A DNA stretch of 14,417 nt from Pirellulales bacterium (GTDB taxonomy: Bacteria; Planctomycetota; Planctomycetia; Pirellulales; JAICIG01): positions 1 to 14,417 of the forward strand of contig JAICIG010000186.1 of assembly GCA_025924495.1 (NCBI GenBank). The letters run 5' to 3'. Positions 13,981 to 14,417 of this stretch are shown piece by piece. Below the pieces are notes generated by a model. That model did no database searches, was not told the DNA's origin, and was given only the letters and a program-made list of their open reading frames with translations. A program made the position numbers and the translations under genes. Each line of letters begins with the position of its first letter. The first letter of the stretch is position 1.

Positions 13981-14417
13981 GTCAACGGCACCCTCAACCC
14001 ATCATAGGCCAAGTCCATGCCGTTGGGCAGCATAGAGCGCGTGGCCTCATGCTCAAGCTCGTGCGACATGTGCGTGAACAAGGTCCGTTTGGGCTGCACT
14101 CGTTCTGCGACTTCAATCGCCTCATCGAGACTGAAGTGGGTGGCGTGCCTGCGAGGCCGCAGGGCGTCGAGAATCAAAACATCCAATCCTTCCAACAGCG
14201 GCCAGCTTTCTGCGGGGATCTGATTTGTGTCGGTACAATAAGCGACGTTCCCGAAACGAAAGCCAAGCACCTTGAATCTGCCATGCAGCAGACGCAACGG
14301 CTGAACGCTGGCGCCAAGCACGTCGAACGGCTCGGTTGAAATCGGCACAAACGACAACTGAGGCACCGCCCCGGCGTGCAGCGACTCAATATCTTCCGTA
14401 AACGCATAATCGAAGGA
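13977..14417 (-). CDS. PhnP-like MBL-fold hydrolase, C-terminal part (5' end off the window)
   Basis: The last 146 residues of an MBL-fold protein are present; the N-terminal H-x-H-x-D-H region lies beyond base 14417. The visible part opens with SFDYAF and AVPQLSF, then has YCTDTNQIPAES with the bridging-metal Asp, LDVLILDALRPRRHATHFS, and FTHMSHELEH near the C-terminus, ending with DLAYDGLRVPL. This pattern is that of the PhnP/cyclic-phosphate phosphodiesterase branch of the fold, which also includes RNase Z-like enzymes. A GTG at 14366 lies inside the conserved domain and is not a start. The gene overlaps the UDP-sugar pyrophosphorylase by ATGA. A phosphodiesterase role is inferred from family only; the natural substrate is unknown. 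Confidence 0.85.
   Translation of the reverse strand, partial: SFDYAFTEDIESLHAGAVPQLSFVPISTEPFDVLGASVQPLRLLHGRFKVLGFRFGNVAYCTDTNQIPAESWPLLEGLDVLILDALRPRRHATHFSLDEAIEVAERVQPKRTLFTHMSHELEHEATRSMLPNGMDLAYDGLRVPLT

Overview
The window reads as a GC-rich bacterial chromosome segment, most likely from a planctomycete (Pirellulales-like). That placement is an inference. It rests on the gene content: a eukaryote-type UDP-sugar pyrophosphorylase, a tiny tyrosine-rich secreted protein of a kind I associate with planctomycetes, and a heptanucleotide repeat tract. No rRNA, tRNA, insertion sequence, CRISPR array or phage gene is visible. Nearly all genes lie on the minus strand; one peptidase gene lies on the plus strand.

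Region 1 (1-4812, minus): the first part of a respiratory complex I operon in the order nuoA-nuoB-nuoC-nuoD-nuoE-nuoF-nuoG. NuoC and NuoD are separate proteins, and nuoG leaves the window after 59 codons. NuoE, NuoF and the start of NuoG form the NADH-oxidising module, so this is a true NADH:quinone oxidoreductase. NuoB, NuoC and NuoD form the connecting quinone module, and NuoA is the first membrane subunit. Spacing is tight (3-36 bp, with nuoA/nuoB overlapping), which indicates one transcript.

Region 2 (4813-5268): a divergent intergenic region between nuoA and a plus-strand M20 peptidase gene. On the minus strand it holds an unusual series: a possible 9-codon mini-ORF with a Shine-Dalgarno sequence, a perfect 8-bp hairpin, a terminator hairpin with six Ts, a candidate promoter, and a second terminator-like hairpin, all upstream of nuoA. 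It looks like a regulated leader or the 3' end of a small RNA.

Region 3 (5269-8707): an M20 metallopeptidase/deacylase (plus), convergent with a membrane fatty-acid desaturase (minus). Upstream of the desaturase are a candidate promoter flanked by 9-bp direct repeats, a clear intrinsic terminator, and a small secreted tyrosine-rich protein gene.

Region 4 (8957-14417, minus): in transcriptional order, a PhnP-like metallo-beta-lactamase-fold hydrolase (5' end off the window), a UDP-N-acetylhexosamine/UDP-sugar pyrophosphorylase overlapping it by ATGA, a heptamer repeat tract, a mannose-1-phosphate guanylyltransferase, RuvX (YqgF), an atypical SDR-fold protein, and a second MBL-fold hydrolase. 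The two nucleotidyltransferases would supply UDP-GlcNAc-type and GDP-mannose-type precursors for cell-surface glycans.

I did not find a clearly new multi-gene system. The most unusual signals are the nuoA leader and the heptamer array that ends just before the ribosome binding site of the mannose-1-phosphate guanylyltransferase gene.
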